Of a DNA stretch of 64,000 bases, positions 43,541-55,422 are shown piece after piece. The notes below the pieces were generated by a model. The model was not told the origin of the DNA and did no database searches. It saw nothing but the letters and a program-made list of their open reading frames with translations. The stretch is taken from contig OY253661.1 in assembly GCA_958009055.1 (NCBI GenBank), forward strand, positions 186,001 through 250,000, read 5' to 3'. The position numbers and the translations under genes are program-made. How positions within the stretch are numbered: the first letter of the stretch is position 1; each line of letters starts with the position of its first letter. The DNA is from Choricystis sp. odSpoLacu1. Its lineage: Eukaryota > Chlorophyta > Trebouxiophyceae.

Positions 43541-46061
43541 TCACCCCAAATCAGCCACCACCAGCTGCCCACCCGCCTTGGGCTTGGGCAACGCATCCCC
43601 TGGCTTGGGCAGGCGTGCTGGCCGCGGGTTTTCAGGCTTGACCGCTGCTTTTGCCTCGGCCATCGCTTCCGGCGAGTCGCTCGCCGCCTGCAGCGACGCC
43701 AGCGCGTCCGCCGCGCCCGGAGGGGGAGCTTCCGTCTCCTGTGGCACGGCAGCAGCTGCTCCTGCGTCGCGTGGCGGCGCCGCGTTGGGCGCCGGCTTGA
43801 CCGCGCCGACCGAGGGGGCGGGGCGGGCGGGGCCCTTGGGGGGGGCGGGCTTGACGACAGCCGACGGAGGAGGAGGCGACGGGGTGGCCGCATCCTCGAC
43901 GGGCGGGGCCGCCACGTCCGCCGTGGGCGGGGGCGCGCCCGGCGGGGGAGCGGCAGCCGCCTTGGCGGCGGGCTTGGGAGCAGCGGCAGCGAGGGAGACC
44001 GAGACCGCGGGCGCGCCGCTCGCGCCCCCCACCACCGCCGGCGTCGCCAGCGGCACCGCGGCCGCCGCCACCGCCACCCCCGCCCCCGCGGTCGGGGCGG
44101 GGTGGGCACCGGTGCTGGGCTTTGCTGCGGCAGCGGCCGCCACCGGCTGCGCGGCCGCCGTCGCCGCGGTACCCACAGACGGCGCGGGCTGGGCGCCCAC
44201 CTGGCGCACAACACCCCCCGCCGCCGCCGTGCCCACAGCAGGCGGTTTGACAGGCGTGGCAGCCCCAGTTTTGGGGGGCGGGGGTGGCGTGTTCAGGCCG
44301 TACTGCACCATCGCCCCCCACGTGCCGCAGTTCTTGATGTTGACGCACGTCGACCGGATGGGCCCCCCAAACGTGGCGTTGGCGCAAGACGTCAACTGCC
44401 CCGCCCGCGTGGCCGCGATCAACAGGTTGGCCTGGATGCCGACAATGCTGGAGACGGCGAGCGTGTTGGCGTCGCACGCGCAACCGCTTTCGATGTACAA
44501 CCGCAGGTCGGGGCAGCACATCGGCGTGATGCTGGATTCAGCCGACTTGGCGGCCGTCGTCACGATGCGGCATTCAGCAGTCGCCACCCCCTCCGCAAAC
44601 TCTTTCAACGGGATGAGGGAGGGGGCGCACGGCCCCCACAACATGCGCAGCGCTTGGGACGCGCACGAATAGTAGATCTGGTTCTCACTGGACGTGATGA
44701 CCGACCGCTTGCCCGCCGCAATGCGCACAGTCTGAGGCATGCCGGTGCGCGGGTTGGACTCCACGGCATCGATGTTGGGGCCGCCCGTGTTGGAGAGGAA
44801 GGAGGAGCCTGAGGCGAGGGGGACGGAGTGGTCCCCCACCTTGGACGCAAACGAGGTCATCGAGTACGTGGGGGGCGCGTTGGATTGTTGGTAGGACGTC
44901 TGCGACCCCACATACGAGGAGAAGGGTTTGTAGGGCCAGTTGAAGGCGTCGTTGTAGGGGAGGGGCTGGTCGCGCGACCCGGCGGGTGCGGGCGCGCCCG
45001 GCGGCGGTGGCGGCGGGCGTGTCGGGCCCGCTGGCGCGGTGGTCAGCGGGGTGCCGCCCGGCGGGGCGGGTGCGCGTGGTGTGACGCCACCGCTGCCGGT
45101 GGAGGGGGCGGGCTGGGCGCCGGGCTTGGCTCCGACTGACGGCGCGGGCTGGGCGCCGGGCTTGGCTCCGACTGACGGCGCGGGCTGGGCGCCGGGCTTG
45201 GCTCCGACTGACGGCGCGGGCTGGGCGGTGGTCGTGGTGGCCGCGCCACCGCCCACCGATGGCGCCGGCTTGGCGCCTCCCCCCACCGACGGAGCCGGCT
45301 TGGCGCCACCCCCGGCAGCAGCGGCAGGCGCAGCCGCGTCCGCGGTCAACGGTTCAGCAAAGCCCTTGGGAGTGGCGGTGCCGCCCGCCGCCGCCGCGAC
45401 CGACGGCGCGGGGCGCGCGCCGGTCGGGGCTGCGGGCAGGGCACCGCCCGCCACTGAGGGTGCAGGCTGGGCGGTGGCGCCGACCGAGGGGGCGGGCTGG
45501 GCGCCGCCGCCGCCCACGGAGGGGGCCGGCTTGGCGCCACCCACCGAGGGCGCGGGCTGGGCGCCACCGCCACCGACCGACGGCGCGGGCTGGGGCTGCG
45601 CGCCGCCCGGCCCAGCCGCCGCCGCCGGCTTCACGCCGCCCGCCGCCGCCACGCCAGCACTGCTGGGCGGCGTCAGCGGCGTCTCCTCCCCGCTGCCCGC
45701 GGGCGGGGGCGGGGGCGCGGGGGCAAAGGGCCACCCGTTGACATGGTTTTGGACGCCCGCACTCGGGTACACGCGCGCCCCCACGGGGAAGGGGGGGCGG
45801 GCCAGGCCGTCCGCGGGATTGGGGCGGGGCTGCAGGTAGTGCGGCTCCTTTTTGGGGGGTTTGTAGGGGGGGACATCGCCGTGCGCGGCGCGCGCTCCGG
45901 GCGGCGCGGGCGGCGCGGGCGGCGGGGGGGGGGATGGGGCCGCCCCCGCCCGCTTTGTCGGCGGTTTGCAGTCCACGCCGCGGGTTGGACGTGTCAATGG
46001 CGTTGTCTGCTGTTGCCAGGGCGGCGGCTGCCAGCAGCAGCAGGAGCGCGGCGCGGCGCAT
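43541..46061 (-). CDS. Secreted Cys-domain, Pro/Ala-rich repeat protein, member 2; one frameshift
   Basis: About 839 residues. Begins with a clear signal peptide (MRRAALLLLLAAAALATADNA), then Pro-rich sequence with KPPKKEPHYLQPRPNP, about 18 PAPSVG-type repeats, the region NWPYKPFSSYVGSQTSY, and the ten-cysteine domain (nt about 44300-44690) also found in the first gene: YYSCASQALR, AECRIV, MCCPDLRLYIESGCACD, IAATRAG, CVNIKNC. A Pro/Ala-rich tail follows. The signal peptide and body are in different frames; the change falls in a run of ten C on the minus strand (45925-45934), and nine C would join them. Probably extracellular matrix or wall; no known family. Stop TGA. Confidence 0.75.
45085..45620 (-). 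repeat. PAPSVG peptide repeats
   Basis: About 17-18 copies of AQPAPSVG, AKPAPSVG or ARPAPSV with short Gly/Ala spacers, inside the second Cys-domain gene. Three neighbouring copies at 45108-45218 are almost identical at DNA level (unit GGCTTGGCTCCGACTGACGG on the plus strand), which shows recent tandem growth. PAP and SP motifs of this type are often O-glycosylated in algae and plants. Confidence 0.85.
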
Positions 46062-46469
46062 GGTGTTGCCTAGGCGTGGGAATGCGGCGTGTCGCGGTCG
46101 CAGCGCGGGCGAGCGCACACAGTGTTTTCAGTCAACGCCCAGCTGCACGATCAGTCGACAACCCAGAGCAGGGTGTGGGAGGGTCGGCGCGTGGCAGAGG
46201 CAGGGCCGCAGAGCGGTGGGACGTGTTATGGCGGGGGGGGGGGGGGGGAGCACCCGCCAATGCGACTTGCGCTGTGAGTCTCTCGCGCGCGCGTTCGAGA
46301 AACGAGTGTGCAGCCTCTGCACTGGGGCACTCTCTCGCGCGCGCCACAGGGGTGTGTGGGGCGGGCGAAGAGGTCAGAAGAGGGGGAAAGGCAAAGAGAG
46401 TTTGGGCTTCTCCCCACAAACCACAGCGTTTTTTGCAACTCTTCTCCCCACCACTCTTCTTCTCTGCGT
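46062..46469. other. Intergenic with a G16 tract
   Basis: 408 bp between the start of the second Cys-domain gene and the acyltransferase stop. Contains a run of 16 G at 46233-46248. No gene supported. Confidence 0.6.
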
Positions 46470-47141
46470 CTACTCGTCCTTGTCCCGCCGCCGCCGCGCC
46501 GCCTCTCTCAAATCAGCAAACCCGTCCGCATCCACGACACCCCGCGGGGCGACGATGGTCGCCCCATCCGCCTCCACACGCACCCCCGCCCGCAGCAGCG
46601 CCGCAAACTCTTCATACCCCTGGTCCACCACGGGCACGCCCAGCGTGTCCGCAAACATGCGCCTCACATTGGCGGCGTAGAGGGACGGGTCGGCTTTCTC
46701 GGCGTCGGAGGGAGTGTAGGGCGGCAGCACACGTACAGTGATTTTTTTGCGAAACTGGCACAAGCACCGCACAAAGTGGGCGCCCTCGGTCACAATGGTC
46801 CAGGCGGGGTTGAAGTGCGCGGATTCATACTGCAGCACGACGGGCAGCACGGGGGCGCCCGGGACAAAGGCGCCGGAGCGAAAGCGCAGCATGCAGCGCC
46901 CGTCGCCGCACGTGCCTTCGGGTGCGACCACCACCATCGGCCACCGCGGGTCCGCCACCCGGGCCGAGATGGCGGCCGCCACGCCGCGCGACTTGGAGCC
47001 ACCCCGGGAGTCGCGCTGGATGTAGATATTCTGAAAGGACTTGATGCACTGACCGATGATGGGGATGTGTGCGTTCTCCGCGCGGGAGACGCCAGACGCG
47101 GCGAGGAGCCACATGATGAGGGGGGCGTCTGGGAGTGTGTG

Positions 47142-47223
<82 letters not shown>

Positions 47224-47856
47224 TGTTGGCTTGTGTGGGAGGGAGGTGCGTTTTCCCTCTCTTGCGTGTGCCGTTTTCCTCCCTAACCCACCTGCCCACG
47301 CCACATGGTTGAACACGGCCACCGCGCGCTGGGCCTTGGCTTCCTTGATGTGTTTCCACCCTTCCACCCTGATGGAAAAGCCCAGGCACCAGAGAACGAC
47401 GCCCGCGAGTTTGGAGCCCGCAACGGCAAGAGCGCGCCTGTGCGGAGGCAGCGGCTCGTCCAGCGGCCACCCCGCCGCCGCGATCGCGGACACGACCGCC
47501 AGCACGGCGCAGGCGGAAAGAGCGGCCACGCAGCGCGGGATGACGAGGGGGGCCAGGACGGCGAGTTTGAAGAGCTCCCTGTGGGTGGGGGTTGGAGAGG
47601 GAGCGGAGCGTTGACCGGCGCAGGTCGAAAGATGTGCCGAGGTGAGCGGGCACCCGCGCCCCGACCGCGCTCCCCGCGCGCGCGCCTCCCGCCGCCTCTC
47701 CTCCTGCCCGTCTCTCTGTGCTGAGCACGGGGCGGTGCGGCTCGCCAACCGCTGCAGTGTTTCAACCACCCATCAAACGCACCACCACGTCACCGGCGTC
47801 GACGTGTCCAGAAAGGGGGACGCGCGCGTGTCGTAGCGGGCGAGGCGGTCGGTCAT
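46470..47856 (-). CDS. Lysophospholipid acyltransferase (LPEAT/LPCAT, PlsC family)
   Basis: Reacylates lysophosphatidyl-ethanolamine or -choline at the ER. Exons 47856-47783, 47578-47292, 47128-46470; 339 residues. The first junction uses a GTGCGT donor and gives TPVTWWELFKLAVLAPL. Seen: two N-terminal hydrophobic segments, the catalytic HX4D built across the second junction (FNHVAWADAPL), IYIQRDSRGGSK, the EGT motif VVVAPEGTCGDGRCMLRFRS with GAFVPGAPVLPVV. The second intron carries a long GT repeat. The two acyltransferase motifs match the plant LPEAT1/animal LPCAT type; EF-hands of LPEAT2/LPCAT1 are absent. Divergent from GLDH (192 bp). Stop TAG. Confidence 0.9.
47142..47226 (+). repeat. 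GT/AC microsatellite inside an intron
   Basis: About 40 GT units with two small interruptions, within intron 2 of the acyltransferase gene. Open frames through it (Cys-Val and His-Thr runs) are artefacts. Confidence 0.95.
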
Positions 47857-48048
47857 GGTGTGTGGGGGCTGAGAGGGTGAGTGCTGCGTGCGAGGAGGTG
47901 GTGCGCGCCGCGGATGGGGGGGCGCGCGCGCGGAAGAAGACTGGTCCCGAGCGGCCGACCCTCTCGTTCAAAGTTTTTGTTTCTTGTGTCGCTCTCGACA
48001 CGCGCCGCCCACACTCACACGCTCCCGCATTCGCCTGCCTCGACACAC

Positions 48049-49988
48049 ATGCGGGCTGCCGCCGCCGCCCGCGCCCTGGCGTCTGCCGCCGCCGCGACCG
48101 CGGTCGCGCGGCGCGGCGTGCACGCGGCGGCGCCGCTGGCGGCGGCGCCGACGGGCGGAGGCGACGGCGGCAAGGGATGGTCACCAGGTGCGTGTGCTGT
48201 GGGCTGGGGGCGAGGGCCCGGCGTTTGTGTGTCGCGGCCGGACGCGTGTGGTTTGTTACTAGGAGCCGTACCCGACCACCCCTCCCTCCCTCTCTCTCAG
48301 CCCCCATGCTGGCCGGCGTGATCGCCGGCTCCGCGGTCGCCTGGTGGCGTCGGCGTGGCGACCGTGACACGCCGGCGGGGAAGGCGGCGGCGCCGCCAGC
48401 CGCCACGCTGCCGCCACCACCCGCCGACACCCCACCCTCCGACGACGGTGCCGACGACGGCGACGCCCGCCCCACCATCTACAACTGGTCGGGCACGCAC
48501 GCCGCCCGTCCCGTCACCCTGGCCACGCCGGAGACGCTGGCCGAGCTGGAGGAGGTGGTGGCCAGGGCGCACGCCACCCACACGCGCGCGCGCCCCGTCG
48601 GCTCCGCCCTCTCCCCCAACGGCCTGGCCCTGGAGGATGGGGGCATGGTGTCCCTGGCGCTGATGGATGCCGTCCTGTCTGTGGATGCGGGCGCCCAGAC
48701 GGTGACCGCGCAGGCGGGCGCGCGCGTGGCGGACGTGACGGCCGCCCTGCGCGCGCACAACCTCACCCTCCCCGTCTACGCCTCCATCAAGGAGCAGACG
48801 CTGGGAGGGTACGTGCAGGCGGGCGCCCACGGCACGGGGGCCCGCATCCCGCCCGCGGACGCGGCGCTGCGTGGGTTGACGCTGGTGACACCCGGGAGGG
48901 GCACGCTCCACCTCGCCTCGGGCGGCACGCCCGACGACCCCGACGCCTCCCTCTTCCGCCTCGCCGCCGTGGGGCTGGGCGCCCTGGGCCTCGTGGCGGA
49001 CGTCACCCTGGCGTGCGATCAGCGCACGTGGCTGGTGGAGAGCTCTCGGGTGGTGTCGCGGGCAGAGGCGGTGGCATCACGCCCCGCTCTGCTCTCCACC
49101 CACCGCCACGTGCGCTTCATGTGGCTGCCCCACACCGACGCCGTCGTCGTCGTCACCCTGGACGCGGGGGAGGAAGGGGCACCCCCGCCCGTGCCCCCGC
49201 CGTCGGAGGCGGCGGCGGCGGCGGCGCGGGGACACTTGGAGGCGCTGGTGCCGGCGGCGCTCGCCCGCCGCGGCGGCGCACCGTCCGACCCGCCCCCCGT
49301 CCATGTAGCAGGTTTGTCCCCCATGCTCCTCCGCCAGTGGTTGCTGTCGTCAGCTCCGTTGGATGTTGACTGGGTGGCGACTGTCAACGGCGCGGAGGCC
49401 GAGTTTTGGAGGGGCGCCGCGGGCGGGCGGTCCGGCTGGAGCGACGCGCTGCTCGAGTTTGACTGTGCCGGCGCGCAGTGGGTCCTGGAAGTCGCCCTCC
49501 CCACCGGCACCGTGGACGAACCATCCGACGCGGACGCTCGCTTCATGGCCGACCTGCTGGCCGCGGTGGAGGCGGGGCGTGTGCCCGCCCCCGCCCCGAT
49601 CGAGCAGCGGTGGACGGCAGCCTCCCCCAACGCGCTCTCCCCCGCATCCCCTGTCCCGGGCGACCCCTCCACCCTGTTCTCTTGGGTGGGGGTCATCATG
49701 TACGTGCCCGACGAGGGTGCGCCCACGTCCGTGGCCGACGTCAGCGCCGCGTTTGATGAGTATGCTGGCCTGGTGGAGGGAACGATTGGGCCGCGCTATC
49801 ACGCCACCGAGCACTGGGCCAAAATTGAGCCCCGCCGCCTGGACGTGGCCGCCAAGCGGGCGTCGCTGGAGGGCCGGTTCCCGACGGCCGCGTTTGCGGC
49901 GGCGCGGGCGGAGCTGGACCCGAGGAACGTGCTGGGAGGGGTGGTGGTGGATGCTGTGCTGCCGCACCCGCTGGTGTCGCGCGCATGA
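48049..49988 (+). CDS. GLDH: L-galactono-1,4-lactone dehydrogenase, mitochondrial
   Basis: Last step of plant-type ascorbate synthesis on the inner mitochondrial membrane; passes electrons to cytochrome c and also helps assemble complex I in plants. Exons 48049-48187 and 48301-49988, 608 residues. Seen: an Ala/Arg-rich mitochondrial leader, one membrane segment (MLAGVIAGSAVAWW), then the FAD domain: YNWSGTHAARPVTLATPE, RPVGSALSPNGLALEDGGMV, LTLPVYASIKEQTLGGYVQA, GAHGTGARIPP, LFRLAAVGLGALGLVADVTL; and near the end YHATEHWAKIE and LDPRNVLGG. These agree with plant GLDH rather than fungal ALO. Stop TGA, 60 bp from the convergent OB-fold gene. Confidence 0.95.
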
Positions 49989-50048
49989 GAGTGTGTGTGT
50001 GATCCAAGCACCACAAACAACACAGAAAATTCACTGCCACAAAACACC

Positions 50049-52380
50049 CTACTCTGCGTCCTCCACCAGCGCCAGCGCGATCTCGGCGGCTTCACCACGC
50101 CGCGCGACGAGCGACGCGCGGATGGAGCGCCCTGCCACCGCAGCCGCGAGCGCGCTCCTGGCTGCCGGCGTCGCCGCCACAAAATCCAGAGCACTGACCC
50201 CCAGCAACGCTTCCGCGGCGTCCCCCACCGCAAAGGCGGGGATGCGAGTGGCGGTGGAGGCGTCATCAGTGCTGCTGCTCTCCACCAAGCACACGCGCGC
50301 CGACAGCGCCAGCGCGGTGCGCGCGCGCGAGCAGTCGACACCACACGCGACGCACGCCCACAGGGGGCCATCCTCCACCGTGGCGGGCGGGGGTGGGGGC
50401 GGCGTGGCGGCGGTGGAGGTGGGATGGCACGCCGCGTGGCCGCCGTCGACGACGATGATGGCTGAAGCGCCCGCGTCGGTTTGAGTGAGCGGGGGAAGTG
50501 CCGCAGCTGCCGCACAACCCCCATCCTCCCCAAAGTCCAGCTCAGCGGGGGCCAGCGGGCGCCCACAGTCGGCGTGGGTGCGGTGGACGGCGACGGTGGC
50601 GCCGCACGCGGCCCGGGCTGAGACAACGCCGCCCGCGGCCGCAGCCGCTGCGAGCGGGGCGGCCGCGCCGGCCGCGGTGCGGGCGGACGCCAGCAACCCG
50701 GGAAGCCGGGGCAGGGACGCGACAGCGACTGAGGCCAGCGGGTCCAGCACCAGGCGGGCGGCGGGGTGGGGGGCAGTGTTGGGGCCGCCACCACCACTCC
50801 GCTCGACGCGCACACGCGCGCACGTCACCGCCACGCCGTCCCCCACCCTCACCGCCAGCGCGGACCGGGGCACGGCGCCGGGGGGGAGGCGCAGGGTGGC
50901 CACCGCGGATCCATCGTCCAGGGTGAGGGAGACGCCGCCGGACGCGTCGGCGGTGGCAGCGACGACGACACCCACCGCCGCGGCGCGCGCGGCGCGGCCG
51001 GGGGCCAGCCCCGCCAGCAGGGGGCGCGTGACCGCGGTGCCGGCGTTGGTGCAGGGGAGTGGGAGGGATGCTGATGAGGTGCCAGGAGGCGCGTTTTCGG
51101 TGTCGTCGGCATCATCAGACGCGTGCTCGACGACAACCACCACCTGCCCGCGCGCAGGCGTCAGCGCGGCGGGAGCGCCGCCGCGCGGCACCACCCGCAC
51201 CGCGCCAGGCAGCACGATGCCGTCGCCCGGGGCCAACAAGTCTGCCAGGGCGACGTCGCCATCCAGCAGGAGCAGGGGGGTGGGAGGGGTGCCGGCGGCG
51301 GCGCCGACGTCGGCGAGCCAGGCGACGCGCGCGGCGCCCGAGGCCGCCGCAGACGCGGCCACACTCCCCTCCGGCTCCACCCCGCCCACAGCCACGATGA
51401 CACCCGCCGCGGGAGCACCCTCGGGCGCGGCGCCAGCCGCCACCCGCGACGCGGTGAGTGTCACCGCCAGGCCGGGCGGCAGGTCGCGCCAGTGGGGGAC
51501 GACGGCGGCCGCGGCCGCGGCCCCGCACACGACGACGGGCCCTCCACCCCCCGCCGTGCGGCGCCACCCGCGCACCTTGGCCAGCCTCAGGGTGCGCGGA
51601 GGGGTGGCACCATCCCCCCACCCGCTCAGGGCGGCAGCCAGGCAGGAGGGGAGCAGGGCGTCGATGGTGCGGCCGGCGAGGGACGCGTCAGAGAGGGGGA
51701 GGGCGACGGACGAGACTGACGAGACCGCGTCGCCGCAGCCGCTGCCACCACCCACCGCCCCCGCCACGGTCGCCACCACCGCGTAGGATGCCCCCCCCCG
51801 TGCATCGGGCGCGCCCGCTGCCGCCAGGACGGAGGCGAGGGGGGTCCAGCGCAGCTCGGGGGTGGGCACGCCCTCGGGCGGCTGAGAGGGAGGGGTGGAA
51901 AAAAGGGTTGGAAAAAAAAAAACAATCACCGACTGCCCACACAACCACATCATCACACACAACCAAAGGCTCACCAACTGTTTCCAGTCGCCCCACAGCG
52001 CGGTCTTGAGGACGTGGTGCGGCAGGCCGTCTGTGTGGGGGGTGGGCGGATGAAGTCCAAGACCGTGCGATGTGTGACGTGCCCGGCCTTCTCACCCCCA
52101 CTCGCCCCGCCCACACGAACCATACACACTCTCTCTCACCTGCATGCTGCTGCAGCATCCTGACCACCCGGTCCGCCGTCCACGCCCACCCGGGCGCGGG
52201 CGCGCGCTTGGCGCCCCCCGCGCGCGCGGACGCGGCCGCGGACGCAGCCTCGGCGTCCAGGTAGGAGGCCAGGTCGTCCACTGCGGCCGCAAAGGCGGCC
52301 GCGGTGGGGCCGCCGGGGGGGAGCGGCATGTGGAAAGTGGAGAGGGGAGGCGTTTGAATTGTGGTCGAGCCGAGCGGCAT
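50049..52380 (-). CDS. OB-fold/zinc protein, possibly CTC1-, RPA1- or MEIOB-like
   Basis: Exons 52380-52140, 52030-51975, 51881-50049; 709 residues. Very Ala/Val/Gly-rich, but several stretches read as OB-fold strands, e.g. VVVAATADASGGVSLTLDDG then ALAVRVGDGVAVTCARVRV. Near the C-terminus CHPTS...WACVACGVDCSRARTAL could bind zinc, followed by LSARVCLVESSSTDD and VGDAAEALLGVSALDFV, the order seen in C-terminal OB-folds of RPA1-type ssDNA-binding proteins. The assignment is tentative; nothing fixes it to one family. Divergent from the MTA nucleosidase with only about 90 bp between starts. Stop TAG. Confidence 0.5.
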
Positions 52381-52471
52381 TTCGCTTCACTCCGTTTTTT
52401 TTTTTTTTTTTTTGCGGCTTGCCAAATTTGTGTCCTTTTCTGTCTAGCGCCCGCGCGCGCTCTCCCACACG

Positions 52472-53517
52472 ATGCCAATCAAGCGCGTGCTGATCATGAT
52501 GGGTGCGTGTTGTGTGTGTGCGTTGTGTGAGCCCGCCGCCGCGGTGGCTCGCAACGCGCCCGCTGCCTGCCGACCCCGACTATTCACCCCCCGCCTCCCC
52601 TGCCGTTCCCCACGCCTCTCACGCACGCACTCACACCCTCCTCACACACACACACAAACCACACAGCCATGGAGGCGGAAGCCTTGCCCGTCATCGACGG
52701 CCTGGGCCTGACGCGCGACACCCCCCCCCTCCTCCCCCCGCCCGCGCCCGCGGTCTCGTTCTCGGGGCGAGTCGGCTGCGTGGACGTGCACGTCGTGTGC
52801 AACGGTGAAAGAGAGTAAATGGGAGGATGGATCGGTGCGAGATGAGTGTTTGTTGTTGCAAGAGGGGAGTCTGAAACGCACTAACTCCCACCCTCTCCAT
52901 CTTCCCTCTCACCACTTCTTCTTCCCCTTCACCTCACCGAAACAATAGGCAAGTGCCCCGTGCACGGCGTGGACAACATCGCGACGATTCCTGCCGCCGT
53001 GGTCAGCTACCTTGCGCTGGGCGCGCTGAAGCCAGACCTCGCCATCTCCGCCGGCACTGCAGGCGGCTTCCGGGCCAAGGGCGCCGCCATTAACGACGTC
53101 TACCTGGGCACCTCCTTTGCCCACCACGACCGGCGGATCCCGTTGCCCGGGTTCGATGCGTATGGCGTGTGGGCCGTCCCCGCCCACCCCGCCCCCTCCC
53201 TGGCCGCCGCCGCCTCCCTGAAGACCGGGGGGGTCACCACCGGCAACTCGCTGGACTGGCATGAAGCCGACATGGCTGCCGTGCAGGCGTCTGGCGCGAT
53301 CTTGAAGGAGATGGAGGCGGCCGGCGTCGCGTGGGCGGCGCACCTGCACGGAACCCCCCTCATCGCCCTCAAAGCGGTCACCGACAGTGTGGACGGTGGC
53401 GTGGCCACCGCGGACGAGTTTGTGGCCAACCTGGCGGCCGCCACGGCCGCGCTGCACGACAAGCTGGCGGTGGTGCTGGCGTGGTTGGGGGAGGGGCGGG
53501 AGGTGGGGGAGTTGTGA
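52472..53517 (+). CDS. MTN: 5'-methylthioadenosine nucleosidase (plant MTN type)
   Basis: Cleaves methylthioadenosine to adenine and methylthioribose in the methionine salvage cycle. Exons 52472-52502, 52667-52804, 52949-53517; 245 residues. The 31-nt first exon codes MPIKRVLIMM; joined, it gives the family start with AMEAEALPVIDGLGL, containing the catalytic Glu. Then GKCPVHGVDNIATIPAAV, PDLAISAGTAGGFRAKGA, HHDRRIPLPGFDAYGV (plant-specific), TTGNSLDW, LKEMEAAGVAWAAHL with the ribose-binding MEAAGV, and LKAVTDSVDGG with the catalytic Asp. It agrees with Arabidopsis-type MTN rather than bacterial Pfs. Stop TGA. Confidence 0.95.
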
Positions 53518-54019
53518 GGGAAGATGTGTGGAGTGTGTGTGAAAGTCCGTGAGATAATGCAAAAATGAGACTTTTTTTCGACACCTTGTTTTTGGGCCTG
53601 CCGTCGGGTCGGACAACGTGGAAGGGAGCTGGCACTGGCCGTGCGGCGGGGCTCAGCGCGCGTCGCACAGAGCGTCATTGTTTGTCACACACAACTTGCT
53701 GTTGGCGCACCCTTTCCCTTTCCACCACGCCCTGTCTACAGGGCCACACACATACTGCACCATGGTGCGCGGGCAGCGTGGTGGGGCGTGCGTCCTCTGC
53801 GTCACAGAGTGACGTCCGCATGCGCCATATGCGTGCGCGGTGCAGCGCTCATTCCGCGCCCGCCACGCACATTGACCGCCTTCCTCGCGCTTTCCCGTCT
53901 ATGCGTGACTCGTAGAGCATGCACCTGTGTGCGCGCCTGAAAAATGGCGCGCAGCGCGACCGTTACAGACCCACCACCCAAAACCACCCCGACCACCTTT
54001 CCTCCCCCCCACACTCCAG
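53518..54019. other. Intergenic / possible unseen first exon of the Erv-like gene
   Basis: 502 bp. No frame gives a convincing start for the next gene. A first short exon with the ATG should lie here, but I could not place its donor. Confidence 0.45.
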
Positions 54020-55134
54020 ACCGTCCGCGCCCTGCTGTTGCTGGGCGTGCTGACTGTCGCCGCCGCTGTTAAAAAGGTAAGGGCCTTGTGTGTGTTGAAA
54101 ATGCTCCGCCTTGTCATGACTCTCCTCCCACCCCAAACCCATCCGAACGCACATTCCACACAGCCGCCCCCGCTGTTTCAGATTGAGATCGAACCGACAG
54201 AGTGAGTTGACGTGTTTGGGTGGGGCAAACGGGTGTGCGTGCGCACGCACGCACACTGATGTTTCACCATTCCCGCTTTCCTCAACAGAACCGCCAAAAC
54301 CATTCCCGACACAATTCAATCCTTCCTGGCCAACAAGACGGGCGTCGCGTCCCTCGCCGCTACCAAGAAAGTGAACGCCAGCTACCTGGCGAGCAAGCTG
54401 TGCTCCGGCGTGACTGGGTCTGCGGGGGCGGCCCCCAGCTGCACCGCTCCCACCGACCCCGCCTACACCGCCGGCTTCAATGTGGCGTCCCAAACCATCA
54501 TCGAGTGCACGGGGGTGCCACTGGTGTCGATCTCCAACTGGGCGATGGGGGAGTGCGGGACGCGCACGACGGCCGATCCCCGCATCTTTGGGCCCGCCGC
54601 GTGGAGGGCGTTCCACCTGTTTGCGCAGAACTATCCGACGGATCCCGCTGGTGAGAGAGAGAGAGGATGGAGGAGGAAAAGGACTCTCAGCAGAGCATGA
54701 TGTTTTTTTCAACCTCACACCTTTCTTCCCACCCCTTTTCTCCCCCAGCCACCGTCAAAACCGCGTGCGAAGCCTTTGTCAACGCCATCCCCTACATGCT
54801 GCCCTGCCCTCACTGCGGCTACGACTTTCAACAGTTCATCCAGGTCAACGCTCTGTACGACGGCACCTTCAACCCCGCCTGCCGCGCGTCGGTCGCCTAC
54901 AACATGCCGTGCCAATCCGTGCCCATCGCCTGCGCCTCCCAAGCCAACCTGGTCAACTTCTTCCTGCGCGCCCACTACAACGTGGACACGCTGACCAAGC
55001 CGTGCAAACAGTTGTGGTCGCCGTCGATGGCGGCGGCTGCGTATGGCCAATACACCGACTTCTGCGCCAACAACATTGTGTACGGCACGGTCGAGCTGTG
55101 CAGGAGCGCGGGCGAGACGGGGTGCATCGTGTGA
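54020..55134 (+). CDS. Secretory Erv/ALR-type FAD sulfhydryl oxidase (first exon not found)
   Basis: Makes disulfide bonds and passes electrons to oxygen. Exons 54020-54076 (hydrophobic, TVRALLLLGVLTVAAAVKK, after acceptor CACTCCAG), 54164-54201, 54289-54650, 54749-55134; 280 residues without the start. Seen: FGPAAWRAFHLFAQNYP (family GRxxWxxLH), AFVNAIPYMLPCPHCGYDF with the CxxC redox pair, and FFLRAHYNVDTLTKP in place of the usual HNxVNxxxGKP. Extra cysteines after the CxxC (FNPACRASVAYNMPCQSVPIAC) and near the C-terminus are not typical. The hydrophobic exon suggests entry to the ER; mitochondrial Erv1 would lack it. Stop TGA. Confidence 0.75.
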
Positions 55135-55422
55135 GGTGAAGTGTGTGTGTGTGTTGGGTGGGCTTTTCTTTTCTGCAAACACAGACAGTCTTCGGGGATT
55201 GTTGTTTTTCGACTTCAGCTCCGCATTTGTCGACAGACGGCGCCTCTCTCTCTCCCTCCCTCCCCTCCCGCCTGCACGCAGCACTCTGGCTCGGCACGAG
55301 GACCACATTCGACCACTCCGGCACACACCGACCGCGCCAACCGCCACGATTTTTTTTCTTTTTCGTCGTCGTTCTTTTTTTCGACACGGCCGCCGCCAAG
55401 CCAACCACCTTTCCAACACACC

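Noticed and set aside
43174..44672. Long plus-strand frame (about 600 residues to 44672) over the second Cys-domain gene
   Set aside because: Gly/Ala-rich shadow with no motif; the minus strand holds the signal peptide, repeats and conserved cysteines.
47130..47290. Poly Cys-Val and His-Thr proteins
   Set aside because: Translation of a GT/AC microsatellite in an intron.
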